DNA of 64,000 nt from Limnobaculum eriocheiris (GTDB taxonomy: Bacteria > Pseudomonadota > Gammaproteobacteria > Enterobacterales > Enterobacteriaceae): NCBI RefSeq assembly GCF_021010575.1, contig NZ_JAJNAG010000013.1, forward strand, positions 16,123-80,122. Reading direction: 5' to 3'. This document shows, piece by piece, positions 42,819 through 54,718 of the stretch. A program made the translations under genes and the position numbers. How positions within the stretch are numbered: the first letter of the stretch is position 1; each line of letters starts with the position of its first letter. A model generated the notes under the pieces. The model worked only from the letters and a program-made list of their open reading frames with translations, made no database searches and was not told where the DNA came from.

Positions 42819-43873
42819 AGCAGAAGCGTTTAATGGTGATGGCAGGTGGAACCGGAGGACATGTCTTTCCGGGGCTGGCTGTTGCCCATGACCTGATGGC
42901 GCAAGGCTGGGAGGTTCGCTGGCTGGGAACTGCGGATAGAATGGAAGCCGATTTAGTACCGAAACACGGAATAGAAATCGATTTTATTAACATTTCCGGA
43001 CTTCGTGGCAAAGGTATCACTGCGTTATTATGTGCGCCATTCAGAATTTTCCGTGCCGTGCGTCAGGCGAAAGCCATCATGCGTAATTATAAACCGGATG
43101 TGGTGTTAGGCATGGGGGGCTATGTTTCTGGTCCGGGTGGTTTGGCGGCCTGGATGTGTGGCATCCCGGTGGTATTACACGAACAGAACGGCATTGCGGG
43201 GTTAACTAACCGCTGGCTGGCTAAAATCGCGAAGCGCGTATTGCAGGCATTTCCGGGCGCATTCCCTAATGCCGAAGTAGTCGGCAATCCGGTTCGCACG
43301 GATGTATTAGCTTTACCTCTGCCGGAAGTACGTCTATCTGAACGCAGTGGTGCGATTCGGGTTCTGGTGGTTGGTGGCAGTCAGGGCGCACGGATACTTA
43401 ATCAAACCGTTCCACAAGCGGCTGAACGGCTGGGGAATAGCATTATTCTCTGGCATCAGGTTGGTAAAGGTGCACTGGAAAGCGTACAGCAGGATTACCA
43501 GCAGCGTGGCCTGGACGGACATAACATTACGGAATTTATTGACGACATGGCATCTGCCTACGCATGGGCTGATGTGGTGGTTTGCCGCTCCGGTGCTTTA
43601 ACGGTAAGCGAAATTGCTGCCGCAGGTTTACCGGCCATTTTTGTGCCGTTTATGCACAAAGATCGCCAGCAATACTGGAATGCGCTGCCGCTGGAAAAAG
43701 CCGGTGCCGCCAAAATTATTGAACAACCTCAGTTTAATGCAGATTCATTAACTGAAGCGCTGAAAGAATTAAATCGATCGAAACTACTGTCAATGGCAAT
43801 GGAAGCCAGAGCGACTGCCATACCGGACGCGACTGAACGCGTTTCTGCGGTTGTTAAAAGCGTCGCCCTGTAG
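42815..43873 (+). CDS. murG: Lipid II-forming GlcNAc transferase MurG
   Basis: 352-residue GT28 glycosyltransferase adding GlcNAc to lipid I at the inner face of the membrane. The N-domain has [17 protein letters not shown] and [14 protein letters not shown], with [14 protein letters not shown]. The C-domain has [11 protein letters not shown] and the UDP-binding [17 protein letters not shown] and DRQQYWNA segments. Length is as in E. coli (355). murC follows after 44 bp. Confidence 0.98.
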   Translation: MKQKRLMVMAGGTGGHVFPGLAVAHDLMAQGWEVRWLGTADRMEADLVPKHGIEIDFINISGLRGKGITALLCAPFRIFRAVRQAKAIMRNYKPDVVLGMGGYVSGPGGLAAWMCGIPVVLHEQNGIAGLTNRWLAKIAKRVLQAFPGAFPNAEVVGNPVRTDVLALPLPEVRLSERSGAIRVLVVGGSQGARILNQTVPQAAERLGNSIILWHQVGKGALESVQQDYQQRGLDGHNITEFIDDMASAYAWADVVVCRSGALTVSEIAAAGLPAIFVPFMHKDRQQYWNALPLEKAGAAKIIEQPQFNADSLTEALKELNRSKLLSMAMEARATAIPDATERVSAVVKSVAL

Positions 43874-43917
43874 TTTTGAAGTGAACTTTAAATTATGACA
43901 AGAGTAAACAGAAAACC

Positions 43918-45393
43918 GTGAATGAGCATGTAGATATACAACGATTGGCGAAACTTCGCACCATGGTGCCGGAAATGCGACGCGTCCGGCATATCCACTT
44001 TGTTGGTATTGGTGGAGCAGGCATGGGCGGCATCGCTGAGGTTCTGGCTAACGAAGGTTATCAGATCAGTGGTTCCGATTTGGCGCCAAATGCTGTCACG
44101 CAACAATTAATTGCGCTGGGTGCAGAGATTTATTTCAACCACCGGGCAGAAAACGTTAAGGGTGCCAGCGTTGTTGTGGTTTCAACCGCTGTTCCTGCGG
44201 ATAATGCGGAAGTAGTCGCTGCTCGTGAAGCACGTATTCCGGTTATCCGCCGTGCAGAAATGCTGGCTGAACTGATGCGTTTTCGTCATGGCATTGCTAT
44301 TGCCGGTACCCACGGCAAAACAACGACCACCGCATTAGTGACCGGTATTTATGCTGCGGCAGGTTTAGATCCGACCTTTGTTAATGGTGGTCTGGTTAAA
44401 GCCGCCGGAACTCATGCTGCGTTAGGTTGCAGCCGTTATTTGATCGCGGAAGCCGATGAGAGCGACGCTTCGTTCCTGCATTTACAGCCGATGGTTGCCA
44501 TTGTGACCAATATTGAAGCCGACCATATGGATACCTATCAGGGCGACTTCGAAAACTTAAAGCAAACGTTTATTAATTTCCTGCACAATTTGCCGTTTTA
44601 TGGTCGGGCAGTGATGTGTGTGGATGATCCTGTCGTGCGAGAGCTTATTCCGCAGGTAGGCCGTCAGGTGATTACCTACGGTTTCAGCGAAGATGCTGAT
44701 GTTCGTATTAAAGATTATGAACAGAAACGCTCTCAGGGGTTCTTTACCCTTTGTCGTCATGATAAGAGCGATTTAAAGGTGATGCTGAACGCGCCGGGCC
44801 GTCATAACGCCCTGAATGCGGCAGCAGCGGTAGCGACCGCAACGGAAGAGGGCATTGGTGATGATGCTATCGTTCAGGCGTTGGCTAATTTCCAGGGAAC
44901 CGGGCGTCGTTTTGACTTTCTGGGCAAATTTGAGCGTGAAGGCGGTGGTGACATCATGCTGGTTGATGACTATGGACATCACCCAAGCGAGGTGGATGTC
45001 ACCATTAAAGCGGCCAGAGCCGGTTGGGAAGAGCGTCGCTTAGTGATGATATTCCAGCCGCACCGTTATTCGCGTACCCGTGATCTGTACGACGATTTTG
45101 CTAACGTACTGTCTCAGGTTGATGTGCTGTTTATGCTGGATGTTTATCCGGCGGGAGAAGCGCCAATTCCGGGTGCTGACAGCCGTTCACTGTGTCGTAC
45201 CATCCGCGGGCGCGGCAAGTTGGATCCAATTTTTGTATCAGATGTCGATACACTACCGGATATGCTGCAACAGGTATTGCAGAGTGGCGATCTGGTTCTG
45301 ACGCAGGGTGCCGGCAATATTGGGCGCGTAGCCCGTCGGTTAGCTGAATTAAAATTACAAACAATAAATACAAACGAGGGAAATCATGACTGA
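43918..45393 (+). CDS. murC: UDP-MurNAc:L-alanine ligase
   Basis: 491-residue Mur ligase adding the first amino acid. The start is GTG at 43918; no in-frame ATG fits better. It has an N-terminal Rossmann motif ([17 protein letters not shown]), the ATP loop [26 protein letters not shown], and [16 protein letters not shown] in the C-terminal region. Length equals E. coli. It overlaps ddlB by 8 bp. Confidence 0.98.
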   Translation: MNEHVDIQRLAKLRTMVPEMRRVRHIHFVGIGGAGMGGIAEVLANEGYQISGSDLAPNAVTQQLIALGAEIYFNHRAENVKGASVVVVSTAVPADNAEVVAAREARIPVIRRAEMLAELMRFRHGIAIAGTHGKTTTTALVTGIYAAAGLDPTFVNGGLVKAAGTHAALGCSRYLIAEADESDASFLHLQPMVAIVTNIEADHMDTYQGDFENLKQTFINFLHNLPFYGRAVMCVDDPVVRELIPQVGRQVITYGFSEDADVRIKDYEQKRSQGFFTLCRHDKSDLKVMLNAPGRHNALNAAAAVATATEEGIGDDAIVQALANFQGTGRRFDFLGKFEREGGGDIMLVDDYGHHPSEVDVTIKAARAGWEERRLVMIFQPHRYSRTRDLYDDFANVLSQVDVLFMLDVYPAGEAPIPGADSRSLCRTIRGRGKLDPIFVSDVDTLPDMLQQVLQSGDLVLTQGAGNIGRVARRLAELKLQTINTNEGNHD

Positions 45394-46297
45394 GAAAGTG
45401 GCAGTCCTTCTTGGCGGGACATCAGCAGAACGTGATGTATCACTGAATTCTGGTGCTGCTGTGTTAGCAGGCTTACGCGAGGCGGGCGTTGACGCTCATC
45501 CGATTGACCCAAAAACTTATCCTGTCGCGCAGTTAAAGGCCGATGGATTCAATAAAGTATTTATTGCATTACATGGTCGTGGTGGTGAAGACGGTACGCT
45601 GCAAGGGCTGTTAGAGTTCCTTGGTCTGCCTTATACCGGTAGTGGTGTGATGGCGTCTGCATTAACCATGGATAAATTGAGAACTAAATTGCTATGGCAA
45701 GGCTCTAACCTTCCGGTATCGCCTTATGTTGCATTGAACGCCGAACAACTGGCGCAGGTTGATACCGATGCCATCATTAAACAGCTGGGTTTACCGCTGA
45801 TTGTGAAGCCAAGCAGTGAAGGTTCAAGCGTTGGTATGAGCAAGGTGAATGCTGCTGCAGATTTACTGCCGGCATTAAAAGAAGCCTTTAAACATGACAC
45901 CAGCGTACTGGTTGAGAAATGGTTGAGTGGTCCGGAGTTTACCGTGGCGATTTTAGGGGATGAAGTACTACCTTCTATCCGTATTCAGCCAGCCGGTGTG
46001 TTTTATGACTATCAGGCAAAATATATCTCTGATGATACGCAATATTTCTGCCCGAGCGGTTTAAGTGATGAGCTGGAGAGTCAAATTCGGGCGTTAGCAT
46101 CGGCGGCTTATAAAGCCGTAGGCTGCCGGGGCTGGGGTCGTGTGGATGTAATGCAGGATAGCGATGGTCAGTTTTACCTGTTGGAAGTGAATACGGCACC
46201 GGGCATGACTAACCATAGTCTGGTACCGATGGCAGCACGTCAGCATGGTTTAAGTTTTTCTCAACTGGTTGTTAAGATTTTGGCGTTGGCTGATTGA
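45386..46297 (+). CDS. ddlB: D-alanine:D-alanine ligase B
   Basis: 303-residue ATP-grasp ligase making D-Ala-D-Ala for MurF. N-terminal [16 protein letters not shown] supplies substrate-binding residues; [12 protein letters not shown] and the metal-ligand stretch [15 protein letters not shown] follow. Size is like E. coli DdlB (306). It is coupled to murC by an 8-bp overlap; ftsQ's ATG lies 1 bp after the stop. Confidence 0.98.
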   Translation: MTEKVAVLLGGTSAERDVSLNSGAAVLAGLREAGVDAHPIDPKTYPVAQLKADGFNKVFIALHGRGGEDGTLQGLLEFLGLPYTGSGVMASALTMDKLRTKLLWQGSNLPVSPYVALNAEQLAQVDTDAIIKQLGLPLIVKPSSEGSSVGMSKVNAAADLLPALKEAFKHDTSVLVEKWLSGPEFTVAILGDEVLPSIRIQPAGVFYDYQAKYISDDTQYFCPSGLSDELESQIRALASAAYKAVGCRGWGRVDVMQDSDGQFYLLEVNTAPGMTNHSLVPMAARQHGLSFSQLVVKILALAD

Positions 46298-46298
46298 T

Positions 46299-47102
46299 AT
46301 GTCCCAGGCAGCAAGAAACATCCGTGATGAGCAGGAAAGAGAGAGCACCGGGCATAGTAACGGAACTCAGCTCATCGGCCTGATCTTTCTGCTGATGGTA
46401 ATAGGTACCGTAGTGTGGGGATGCTGGGCGGTTATTCACTGGATGAATGATGCTGAGCGCTTACCGCTTTCTCGCTTAGTGGTGACCGGTGAGCGGCATA
46501 TTACGACCAACGATGATATTCGGCAGACCATCCTGTCGTCGGGTGCGCCGGGTACTTTTATGTCTCAGGATGTGGACGTACTGCAACAGCAGATTCTGCA
46601 CCTGAAATGGATTAAACAGGCCAGTGTACGTAAGCAATGGCCTGATGAGATTAAGATTCATATTGTGGAATATGTTCCTTACGCTCGCTGGAATGACCTT
46701 CAGCTGTTAGATAAAGATGGCAATGTATTCAACATACCGGCAGAGCGAGTGAGCGATAAGAATCTTCCTCTGCTGTATGGCCCGGAAGATGGGGAGAAAG
46801 AGGTTCTGGAAGGATACAACAGCATGAATCAGGCGCTGGCCGCCGCAAAGTTTAAGCTGAAGACCGTGGCAATGAGTGAACGCCGCTCATGGCAGCTAGT
46901 GTTAGATAATGATGTGCGCATCGAGCTGGGAAGAGAAAACCGAACCAAGCGTTTAGAGCGCTTTATCGCTCTCTATCCTACGCTGTTGCAGCAAGTACCT
47001 GCGGATAAGCGTATTGCCTCTCTGGATATGCGTTATGACACGGGTGCAGCGGTTGGTTGGGCGCCCGCATTTATTGACAGTCAGGCAATTTTTTCTGATT
47101 GA
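46299..47102 (+). CDS. ftsQ: Cell division protein FtsQ
   Basis: 267-residue bitopic scaffold of the divisome. The ATG at 46299 ([12 protein letters not shown]) is preferred over an in-frame start ten codons upstream inside ddlB, as it matches E. coli FtsQ. The membrane segment is about residues 29-50, followed by the POTRA domain ([22 protein letters not shown]), the beta domain with [20 protein letters not shown], and [12 protein letters not shown] near the C-terminus. ftsA begins 31 bp later. Confidence 0.97.
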   Translation: MSQAARNIRDEQERESTGHSNGTQLIGLIFLLMVIGTVVWGCWAVIHWMNDAERLPLSRLVVTGERHITTNDDIRQTILSSGAPGTFMSQDVDVLQQQILHLKWIKQASVRKQWPDEIKIHIVEYVPYARWNDLQLLDKDGNVFNIPAERVSDKNLPLLYGPEDGEKEVLEGYNSMNQALAAAKFKLKTVAMSERRSWQLVLDNDVRIELGRENRTKRLERFIALYPTLLQQVPADKRIASLDMRYDTGAAVGWAPAFIDSQAIFSD

Positions 47103-47133
47103 GTTAAACAACAACAGAGTCAGGCAATTAATA

Positions 47134-48390
47134 ATGATCAAATCGACAGACAGAAAACTGGTGGTTGGACTGGAAATTGGCACAGCAAAAGTCGCTGCGC
47201 TGGTTGGAGAAGTACTGCCTGACGGTATGGTTAATATTATTGGCGTAGGAAGCTGCCCGTCCCGTGGAATGGATAAAGGCGGTGTTAACGATTTAGAGTC
47301 AGTAGTGAAATCCGTACAGCGGGCTATTGACCAGGCAGAATTGATGGCCGATTGCCAGATTGCTTCTGTTTATCTGGCACTGTCCGGTAAACATATCAGC
47401 TGTCAGAACGAAATTGGCATGGTGCCTATCTCTGAAGAAGAAGTGACACAGGAAGATGTGGAGAGCGTGGTTCATACCGCTAAATCGGTACGGGTTCGTG
47501 ATGAACACCGAATTCTGCATGTGATCCCTCAGGAATATGCCATTGACTATCAGGAAGGCATCAAAAATCCGGTAGGACTTTCCGGTGTACGGATGCAGGC
47601 GAAAGTGCATCTGATTACCTGCCATAACGATATGGCGAAAAATATTGTTAAAGCGGTAGAACGCTGCGGACTTAAGGTAGATCAATTAATTTTTGCCGGT
47701 TTAGCCTCAAGCTATGCAGTTTTGACGGAAGATGAACGTGAGCTGGGTGTCTGCGTGATTGATATTGGCGGCGGAACCATGGATATCGCTATTTATACTG
47801 GCGGCGCTCTGCGTCATACTAAAGTTATTCCTTACGCTGGCAATGTAGTGACCAGTGATATCGCTTATGCATTCGGAACTCCGCCAACGGATGCCGAAGC
47901 AATAAAAGTGCGTCATGGGTGCGCGTTGGGTTCTATCGTCAGTAAAGATGAGAATGTGGAAGTTCCGAGCGTTGGTGGAAGACCGCCGCGCAGTTTACAG
48001 CGTCAGACGTTAGCTGATGTGATTGAGCCGCGTTATACCGAGCTGCTTAATCTGGTAAATGATGAAATTTTGCAGGTGCAGGAACAACTGCGTCAACAAG
48101 GGGTTAAGCATCACTTAGCCGCCGGTATCGTGTTAACAGGGGGAGCCGCTCAGATTGATGGTTTAGCTGAGTGTGCTCAAAGAGTGTTCCATACCCAGGT
48201 GCGTATTGGACAACCACTGAATATCACTGGACTAACGGATTATGCGCAAGAGCCTTACTACTCAACGGCAGTAGGACTGTTGCACTACGGTAAAGAGTCT
48301 CACCTCAGAGGCGAGACTGATGTAGAAAAAAGAACATCTATGCGTAGCTGGGCACAACGTTTGACCGGTTGGTTACGTAAAGAATTTTAA
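47134..48390 (+). CDS. ftsA: Cell division protein FtsA
   Basis: 418-residue actin-like membrane tether for FtsZ. The ATG at 47134 (MIKSTDRKLVVGLEIGTAK) matches E. coli; the frame extends 40 codons upstream into ftsQ without support. Actin-fold nucleotide motifs are LEIGTAKVAALVGE, CVIDIGGGTMDIA and GIVLTGGAAQIDGL. The C-terminal amphipathic helix (SWAQRLTGWLRKEF) is the membrane-targeting sequence. It is one of the most conserved proteins in the window. Confidence 0.98.
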   Translation: MIKSTDRKLVVGLEIGTAKVAALVGEVLPDGMVNIIGVGSCPSRGMDKGGVNDLESVVKSVQRAIDQAELMADCQIASVYLALSGKHISCQNEIGMVPISEEEVTQEDVESVVHTAKSVRVRDEHRILHVIPQEYAIDYQEGIKNPVGLSGVRMQAKVHLITCHNDMAKNIVKAVERCGLKVDQLIFAGLASSYAVLTEDERELGVCVIDIGGGTMDIAIYTGGALRHTKVIPYAGNVVTSDIAYAFGTPPTDAEAIKVRHGCALGSIVSKDENVEVPSVGGRPPRSLQRQTLADVIEPRYTELLNLVNDEILQVQEQLRQQGVKHHLAAGIVLTGGAAQIDGLAECAQRVFHTQVRIGQPLNITGLTDYAQEPYYSTAVGLLHYGKESHLRGETDVEKRTSMRSWAQRLTGWLRKEF

Positions 48391-48458
48391 TCAGTAGTGC
48401 AATTAACGTGTTTTAAGCGATAATTCATTGCGTAAGAGTTAAAACGGAGAGAGAAATT

Positions 48459-49616
48459 ATGTTTGAACCAATGGAGCTAACCAACGATGCGGTGATTAAA
48501 GTCATCGGCGTTGGCGGCGGCGGCGGTAATGCTGTCGAACATATGGTGCGTGAGCACATTGAGGGCGTTGAATTCTTCGCCATCAATACCGATGCTCAAG
48601 CTTTGCGGAAAACGGCCGTTGGCCAGACTATCCAGATTGGTAGTGGTGTAACCAAAGGCTTAGGCGCAGGTGCTAACCCTGAAGTGGGTCGCAATTCTGC
48701 AGAAGAAGACCGTGAACAACTGCGTACTGCACTGGAAGGTGCCGACATGGTGTTTATTGCTGCCGGCATGGGTGGTGGTACCGGAACCGGTGCTGCACCA
48801 GTAGTGGCTGAAGTGGCAAAAGATTTAGGTATTCTGACCGTTGCCGTAGTCACTAAACCGTTTAACTTCGAAGGTAAAAAGCGTATGACTTTTGCAGAGC
48901 AAGGCATTGCCGAACTCTCCAAACATGTTGACTCGCTGATTACTATTCCTAATGACAAGCTGCTGAAAGTATTAGGCCGTGGTATTTCACTGCTGGACGC
49001 TTTTGGTGCAGCGAACGACGTATTAAAAGGCGCGGTGCAGGGTATTGCAGAACTGATTACCCGTCCGGGCTTAATGAACGTTGACTTTGCGGACGTGCGT
49101 ACAGTGATGTCTGAAATGGGCTACGCCATGATGGGTTCAGGTATTGCCCGTGGCGAAGACCGTGCTGAAGAAGCAGCCGAAATGGCTATCTCCAGCCCGT
49201 TACTGGAAGATATCGATCTGTCTGGTGCCCGTGGCGTTTTGGTTAACATCACCGCTGGTTTTGACCTGCGTCTGGATGAGTTCGAAACCGTTGGTAACAC
49301 GATTCGTGCATTTGCATCGGATAATGCCACCGTGGTTATCGGTACTTCTCTGGATCCGGACATGAGCGACGAACTGCGCGTGACCGTGGTTGCAACCGGT
49401 ATCGGTATGGACAAGCGTCCTGAAATTACGCTGGTCTCTAAATCACCGGCCACTCAACCCGTTGACCATCGTTATGCTCAACATGGTCTGGCTCCTCTGC
49501 AACCGCAAGAGAGCAAGCCTGCTGCAGCTAAAGTGGTTAATGACCAGGGTGTTCAGCCGAACAAAGAGCCTGATTATTTAGATATTCCAGCCTTCTTGCG
49601 CAAACAGGCTGATTAA
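48459..49616 (+). CDS. ftsZ: Cell division GTPase FtsZ
   Basis: 385-residue tubulin homologue forming the Z ring. It has N-terminal [13 protein letters not shown], the tubulin signature [14 protein letters not shown], the T7-loop region, a variable linker (about 317-367) and the conserved C-terminal peptide [14 protein letters not shown] that binds FtsA, ZipA and ZapD (zapD is encoded 6 kb downstream). Length is near E. coli (383). It is 68 bp after ftsA with AACGGAGAGAG upstream. Confidence 0.99.
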   Translation: MFEPMELTNDAVIKVIGVGGGGGNAVEHMVREHIEGVEFFAINTDAQALRKTAVGQTIQIGSGVTKGLGAGANPEVGRNSAEEDREQLRTALEGADMVFIAAGMGGGTGTGAAPVVAEVAKDLGILTVAVVTKPFNFEGKKRMTFAEQGIAELSKHVDSLITIPNDKLLKVLGRGISLLDAFGAANDVLKGAVQGIAELITRPGLMNVDFADVRTVMSEMGYAMMGSGIARGEDRAEEAAEMAISSPLLEDIDLSGARGVLVNITAGFDLRLDEFETVGNTIRAFASDNATVVIGTSLDPDMSDELRVTVVATGIGMDKRPEITLVSKSPATQPVDHRYAQHGLAPLQPQESKPAAAKVVNDQGVQPNKEPDYLDIPAFLRKQAD

Positions 49617-49638
49617 TTAGGCTGTTAACGCTGAATGA

Positions 49639-50643
<1,005 letters not shown>

Positions 50644-50651
50644 TCGCCCGG

Positions 50652-50669
50652 ACCCTATCAGGGTTTTTT
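50652..50669 (+). terminator. Intrinsic terminator of lpxC
   Basis: ACCCT-ATC-AGGGT followed by five Ts, nine bases after the lpxC stop. The same bases encode the last codons and TGA stop of the opposing DUF721 gene (stop at 50658-50660). Confidence 0.75.
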
Positions 50670-51194
50670 AGTACGACTTAAATTATTACGGCTTGTTGCG
50701 CTGGTTACTCTCTCTCCAGCTAGTGCAGCAAGTCGTTCTAGTTTCTCCTTCAGCCTTTTTGGGCTTCTTGCTGCCAATTCTTTCAACTGTTTTGCACTTT
50801 GTTCACTCAGCTGACGTGCTGGCGCATCATCTTTTGTGTTTTCCGGAATATAGCGATGGACTAAATTTTCAGCAGTTTGCTTATTTATGCTTAACTTTGG
50901 ATTAATCTTTATGTCGATTGACACTAAAGATGGTAATATTTCTACCCTGAGTGTGCTCAATAATGTTTGTTGTTCGTAACGTAAAAGTGTCAACCAACTG
51001 GCATTTGCCACCTCAAGGACTAAAATACCTTGACGGTAGTTAGCAACTCGACAGAATTCGTGCAGTTGTTTAGGTAACAGAGCCTTAACTGCCTTATTAA
51101 GTTTTATCAGCGCTATGGCCCGTTGCTGAACGTTTCGCAACAGGTCGGTATCATCAAATAGCGTATCTAATAATAATGGGCGACTATCGCGCAT
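50658..51194 (-). CDS. DUF721 (DciA-like) protein
   Basis: 178-residue DUF721 protein. The family includes DciA, the ancestral loader of replicative helicase DnaB in bacteria lacking DnaC. The N-terminal domain (about 20-105) has the family pattern: a hydrophobic helix before LPKQLHEFCRVANYR, then GILVLEVANASWLTLLRYEQQTLLSTLR, and a strand pair ending DIKINPKL. The C-terminal part (about 115-178) is charged, probably helical or disordered, ending in a basic tail. From memory, dciA lies between lpxC and secA in Pseudomonas and Vibrio, while E. coli K-12 has no gene here. It runs opposite to both neighbours, 34 bp from secM's start. Whether it is active beside an expected DnaC is unknown. Confidence 0.8.
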   Translation of the reverse strand: MRDSRPLLLDTLFDDTDLLRNVQQRAIALIKLNKAVKALLPKQLHEFCRVANYRQGILVLEVANASWLTLLRYEQQTLLSTLRVEILPSLVSIDIKINPKLSINKQTAENLVHRYIPENTKDDAPARQLSEQSAKQLKELAARSPKRLKEKLERLAALAGERVTSATSRNNLSRTKKP

Positions 51195-51227
51195 ATGCAG
51201 ATTCCGGCAGGTAATAGTTAGTTGATA

Positions 51228-51743
51228 ATGGGCATTTTAAATCGTTGGCGACAATTTGGCAGGCGTTATTTTTGGCCGCACCTCTTATTGGGGGTTGTGG
51301 CAGCCGGTATTGGCGCGCCCGCAAGCCTGAACGGTTTACCTCAACAAGTTTCATTATCTGCAGCCTTTTCAGACGTTAACCCAATTAATCCGGCGGTTCC
51401 GGGCGTTGGTCAGTTGGCGTTATCCCGCGAAATTAACACCCGGCCACTGCAAAATCTTAATCCGTGGCAGCATTTCGCGATTCGTAATTACCTTACCCGT
51501 CTTGCCGTTTCATTCCCTCAGGATGAAGATATCCCTGATGAAGTGAAGGTCAGTGATGATAAGTTAACCCTTAGCCATCACGCACTTCTGGATTCATTAT
51601 CGATACAAGCGGCAATTGAGGCAACGCTACCTTCAACAGTATCGCGTCTAATCCCCTTTGAGTCGACTTTTATCCTTCACCCTGTCAGATTTTGGCTGAG
51701 TAAGGTTCAGGGTATCCGCGCAGGTCCTTCTTCATACGCATAA
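51228..51743 (+). CDS. secM: Secretion monitor SecM
   Basis: 171-residue exported regulatory peptide whose translational arrest exposes the secA ribosome-binding site when export is slow. The ATG at 51228 (MGILNRWRQFGRRYFWPHLL) aligns with E. coli; a TTG two codons upstream is an alternative. A long signal sequence (about residues 1-37) is followed by a poorly conserved middle. The C-terminus holds the arrest motif FWLSKVQGIRAGP, then SSYA. The GIRAGP core and the preceding tryptophan are kept, but the phenylalanine five residues before it in E. coli (F150) is replaced by histidine, and I156 by leucine. The gene precedes secA by 108 bp. Confidence 0.93.
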   Translation: MGILNRWRQFGRRYFWPHLLLGVVAAGIGAPASLNGLPQQVSLSAAFSDVNPINPAVPGVGQLALSREINTRPLQNLNPWQHFAIRNYLTRLAVSFPQDEDIPDEVKVSDDKLTLSHHALLDSLSIQAAIEATLPSTVSRLIPFESTFILHPVRFWLSKVQGIRAGPSSYA

Positions 51744-51811
51744 TAATCCCGGTAATGAGTCTATCCTTGTTACTTTGGGCGCATTTTTTCTGATTTTTTT
51801 CTTTGAATTCA

Positions 51812-51831
51812 TACTGCCGGATAAGGCAGTA
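51812..51831 (+). promoter_or_regulatory. secM-secA intergenic stem-loop
   Basis: TACTGCC (51812-51818) and GGCAGTA (51825-51831) form a 7-bp stem with a 6-base loop, ending about 20 bases before the secA ATG and just before its AAAGAGA ribosome-binding region. In E. coli a hairpin in this gap hides the secA site until SecM stalls. This stem is adjacent to, not over, the site, so the exact mechanism here is inferred. Confidence 0.45.
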
Positions 51832-51851
51832 CTAAAGAGACATTTAGACCT

Positions 51852-54566
51852 ATGTTAACTAAATTAATGACAAAAGTTTTCGGTAGTCGTAATGACCGGA
51901 CACTGCGCCGTATGCGTAAAAGCGTTGAGGCTATTAACCGCCTTGAGCCAGAATATGAAGCATTATCTAACGATGAACTGAAGGCTAAAACCGAGGTGTT
52001 TCGTGAGCGTCTGGCTAAAGGTGAGTCGCTGGAATCCATTATGCCTGAGGCGTTTGCCGTAGTGCGTGAAGCCAGTAAGCGCGTATTTGGTATGCGCCAC
52101 TTTGATGTGCAGATGATTGGCGGTATGGTGCTGAACGACCGCTGTATTGCAGAGATGCGTACGGGTGAAGGTAAAACATTAACCGCAACTCTGCCAGCCT
52201 ATCTGAATGCCATCACGGGCCGTGGTGTACATGTGGTGACCGTGAACGACTATCTGGCACGGCGCGATGCGGAAAATAACCGCCCACTGTTTGAATTTTT
52301 GGGTTTAACCGTTGGTATTAACTTGCCGGGTATGCCACCTCCGGCAAAACGCGAAGCCTATGCTGCGGATATTACCTACGGCACCAACAACGAATTTGGC
52401 TTTGACTACCTGCGCGATAACATGGCGTTCAGCCCTGAAGAGCGCGTTCAGCGTAAGCTTTACTATGCGTTGGTGGATGAGGTTGACTCCATCTTAATCG
52501 ACGAAGCGCGTACTCCGCTGATTATCTCTGGTCCTGCGGAAGACAGCTCTGAGCTGTACAAGAAAGTTGATAAAATTATTCCTAAATTGTTACGTCAGGA
52601 AAAGGAAGACTCCGATACTTTCGAAGGTGAAGGTCACTTCTCCGTTGATGAAAAGAGTCGTCAGGTTAACCTGACCGAACGCGGTCTGGTACTGATTGAA
52701 CAGCTGTTGATGGAAGCCGGGATGATGGAAGAGGGCGAGTCGCTCTATTCACCTGGTAATATCGTATTAATGCATCATGTCACCGCAGCACTGCGTGCTC
52801 ATGCCCTGTTTACTCGCGACGTTGACTATATCGTTAAAGATGGTGAAGTCATTATTGTTGATGAACACACCGGTCGTACCATGGAAGGCCGCCGCTGGTC
52901 TGATGGTTTGCATCAGGCGGTAGAGGCAAAAGAAAGAGTTGAGATCCAGAATGAGAACCAAACTCTGGCTTCTATCACCTTCCAGAACTACTTCCGTCTG
53001 TATGAAAAACTGGCCGGTATGACCGGTACCGCAGATACTGAAGCGTTCGAATTCCGTCAAATCTACCGTTTAGACACCATTGTCGTGCCAACCAACCGCC
53101 CAATGGTTCGTGATGATATGCCGGATCTGGTCTATATGACCGAGAAAGAGAAGATCGACGCCATCATTGAAGACATTAAAGATCGCAGCTCCAAAGGGCA
53201 GCCGATTCTTGTTGGTACGATTTCTATTGAAAAATCAGAAGTGGTTTCTAACGAACTGAAAAAAGCTGGCATTGCTCATAAAGTTCTGAACGCCAAATTC
53301 CATGAAATGGAAGCCGAAATCGTCGCTAACGCAGGTCAGGAAGGGGCAGTCACTATTGCTACCAACATGGCGGGCCGTGGTACCGATATCGTGCTGGGTG
53401 GCAGCTGGCAGAGTGAGCTTGCTGAACTGGAAGAGCCAACAGAAGAGCAAATTCAGGCGGTTAAAGCAGCATGGCAGGAACGCCACGATCGCGTACTGGC
53501 AGTCGGTGGTTTACATATTATCGGTACTGAGCGTCATGAATCTCGTCGTATTGATAACCAGTTGCGTGGCCGTTCTGGTCGTCAGGGTGACCCGGGTTCA
53601 TCACGGTTTTACCTGTCGATGGAAGATGCCCTAATGCGTATCTTCGCTTCTGACCGTGTAGCTGGCATGATGCGTAAGCTGGGTATGAAGCCTGGTGAAG
53701 CCATTGAACACCCATGGGTAACCAAAGCTATTGCTAACGCTCAACGTAAAGTAGAAAGCCGTAACTTTGATATTCGTAAGCAACTGCTGGAATTTGATGA
53801 TGTTGCTAACGATCAGCGTCGTGCCATTTATGCGCAACGTAATGAATTGCTGGATATCAGTGACATCAGCGAAACCATCGACAGCATTCGTCAGGATGTG
53901 TTTACCACCGTGATTGATAACTATATTCCACCTCAGTCTCTGGAAGAGATGTGGGATGTACCGGGGCTGGAAACTCGTCTGAAGAACGACTTTGACCTCG
54001 AGCTGCCGATTGCACAATGGCTGGATACTGAACATGATCTGCACGAAGAGACGCTGCGTGAACGTATTGTTGAAGAGGCCGCTAAAGTTTATCACCAGAA
54101 AGAAGAGGTTGTGGGTGATGAGATGATGCGTAACTTTGAGAAAGGCGTGATGCTGCAAACTCTGGATACCATGTGGAAAGAGCATCTGGCAGCGATGGAC
54201 TATTTACGTCAGGGTATCCACCTGCGTGGTTATGCGCAGAAAGATCCTAAGCAAGAATATAAGCGTGAGTCGTTCTCTATGTTCGCCAACATGCTGGAAG
54301 CGCTGAAATATGAAGTTATCAGCGTACTGAGCAAAGTTCAGGTACGTATGCCAGAAGAAGTTGAAGCGGTAGAGCAGCAACGCCGTGAAGAGGCAGAACG
54401 TTTAGCTCGCCAGCAGCAGTTTAGCCATCAGGAAGAGAATGCGCTGGAAGAAGAGCCGGCACCTAATCAACCAATGGTGCGGGAAGAACGTAAGATTGGT
54501 CGTAACGACCCATGCCCATGCGGTTCCGGTAAGAAATATAAACAGTGTCATGGTAGTTTGCAGTAA
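51852..54566 (+). CDS. secA: Preprotein translocase ATPase SecA
   Basis: 904-residue motor of the Sec pathway (E. coli 901). NBD1 has Walker [13 protein letters not shown] and Walker [17 protein letters not shown]. The cross-linking domain follows, then NBD2 with [10 protein letters not shown] and [11 protein letters not shown], helical scaffold and wing regions. The glutamate- and proline-rich linker ends in the SecB/lipid-binding zinc motif [14 protein letters not shown]. Expression is expected to be controlled through secM. No odd features were seen. Confidence 0.99.
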   Translation: MLTKLMTKVFGSRNDRTLRRMRKSVEAINRLEPEYEALSNDELKAKTEVFRERLAKGESLESIMPEAFAVVREASKRVFGMRHFDVQMIGGMVLNDRCIAEMRTGEGKTLTATLPAYLNAITGRGVHVVTVNDYLARRDAENNRPLFEFLGLTVGINLPGMPPPAKREAYAADITYGTNNEFGFDYLRDNMAFSPEERVQRKLYYALVDEVDSILIDEARTPLIISGPAEDSSELYKKVDKIIPKLLRQEKEDSDTFEGEGHFSVDEKSRQVNLTERGLVLIEQLLMEAGMMEEGESLYSPGNIVLMHHVTAALRAHALFTRDVDYIVKDGEVIIVDEHTGRTMEGRRWSDGLHQAVEAKERVEIQNENQTLASITFQNYFRLYEKLAGMTGTADTEAFEFRQIYRLDTIVVPTNRPMVRDDMPDLVYMTEKEKIDAIIEDIKDRSSKGQPILVGTISIEKSEVVSNELKKAGIAHKVLNAKFHEMEAEIVANAGQEGAVTIATNMAGRGTDIVLGGSWQSELAELEEPTEEQIQAVKAAWQERHDRVLAVGGLHIIGTERHESRRIDNQLRGRSGRQGDPGSSRFYLSMEDALMRIFASDRVAGMMRKLGMKPGEAIEHPWVTKAIANAQRKVESRNFDIRKQLLEFDDVANDQRRAIYAQRNELLDISDISETIDSIRQDVFTTVIDNYIPPQSLEEMWDVPGLETRLKNDFDLELPIAQWLDTEHDLHEETLRERIVEEAAKVYHQKEEVVGDEMMRNFEKGVMLQTLDTMWKEHLAAMDYLRQGIHLRGYAQKDPKQEYKRESFSMFANMLEALKYEVISVLSKVQVRMPEEVEAVEQQRREEAERLARQQQFSHQEENALEEEPAPNQPMVREERKIGRNDPCPCGSGKKYKQCHGSLQ

Positions 54567-54580
54567 GTTTGTTAAGAGAT

Positions 54581-54602
54581 GAGAGTGCCGGTAGGCGCTC
54601 TC
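54581..54602 (+). terminator. Stem-loop directly after secA
   Basis: GAGAGTGCC (54581-54589) pairs with GGCGCTCTC (54594-54602), a 9-bp stem with one G-T pair and a 4-base loop. It lies 14 bases after the secA stop. No U-run follows, so it may be a partial terminator or protect the 3' end. Confidence 0.5.
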
Positions 54603-54718
54603 AGACTGATGACAAACCAGATGAATTAGCTTCAATAGACATTCCGGTCGTAAAAACTAAAGTGCTTATATTAACTTTGTGCTCGACCGGAAAACAGTCT
54701 GTACTTGGCCTCAGCGCA

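Noticed and set aside
47014-47133. 40-codon extension of ftsA into ftsQ
   Set aside because: It is out of frame within ftsQ coding sequence and absent from FtsA proteins.
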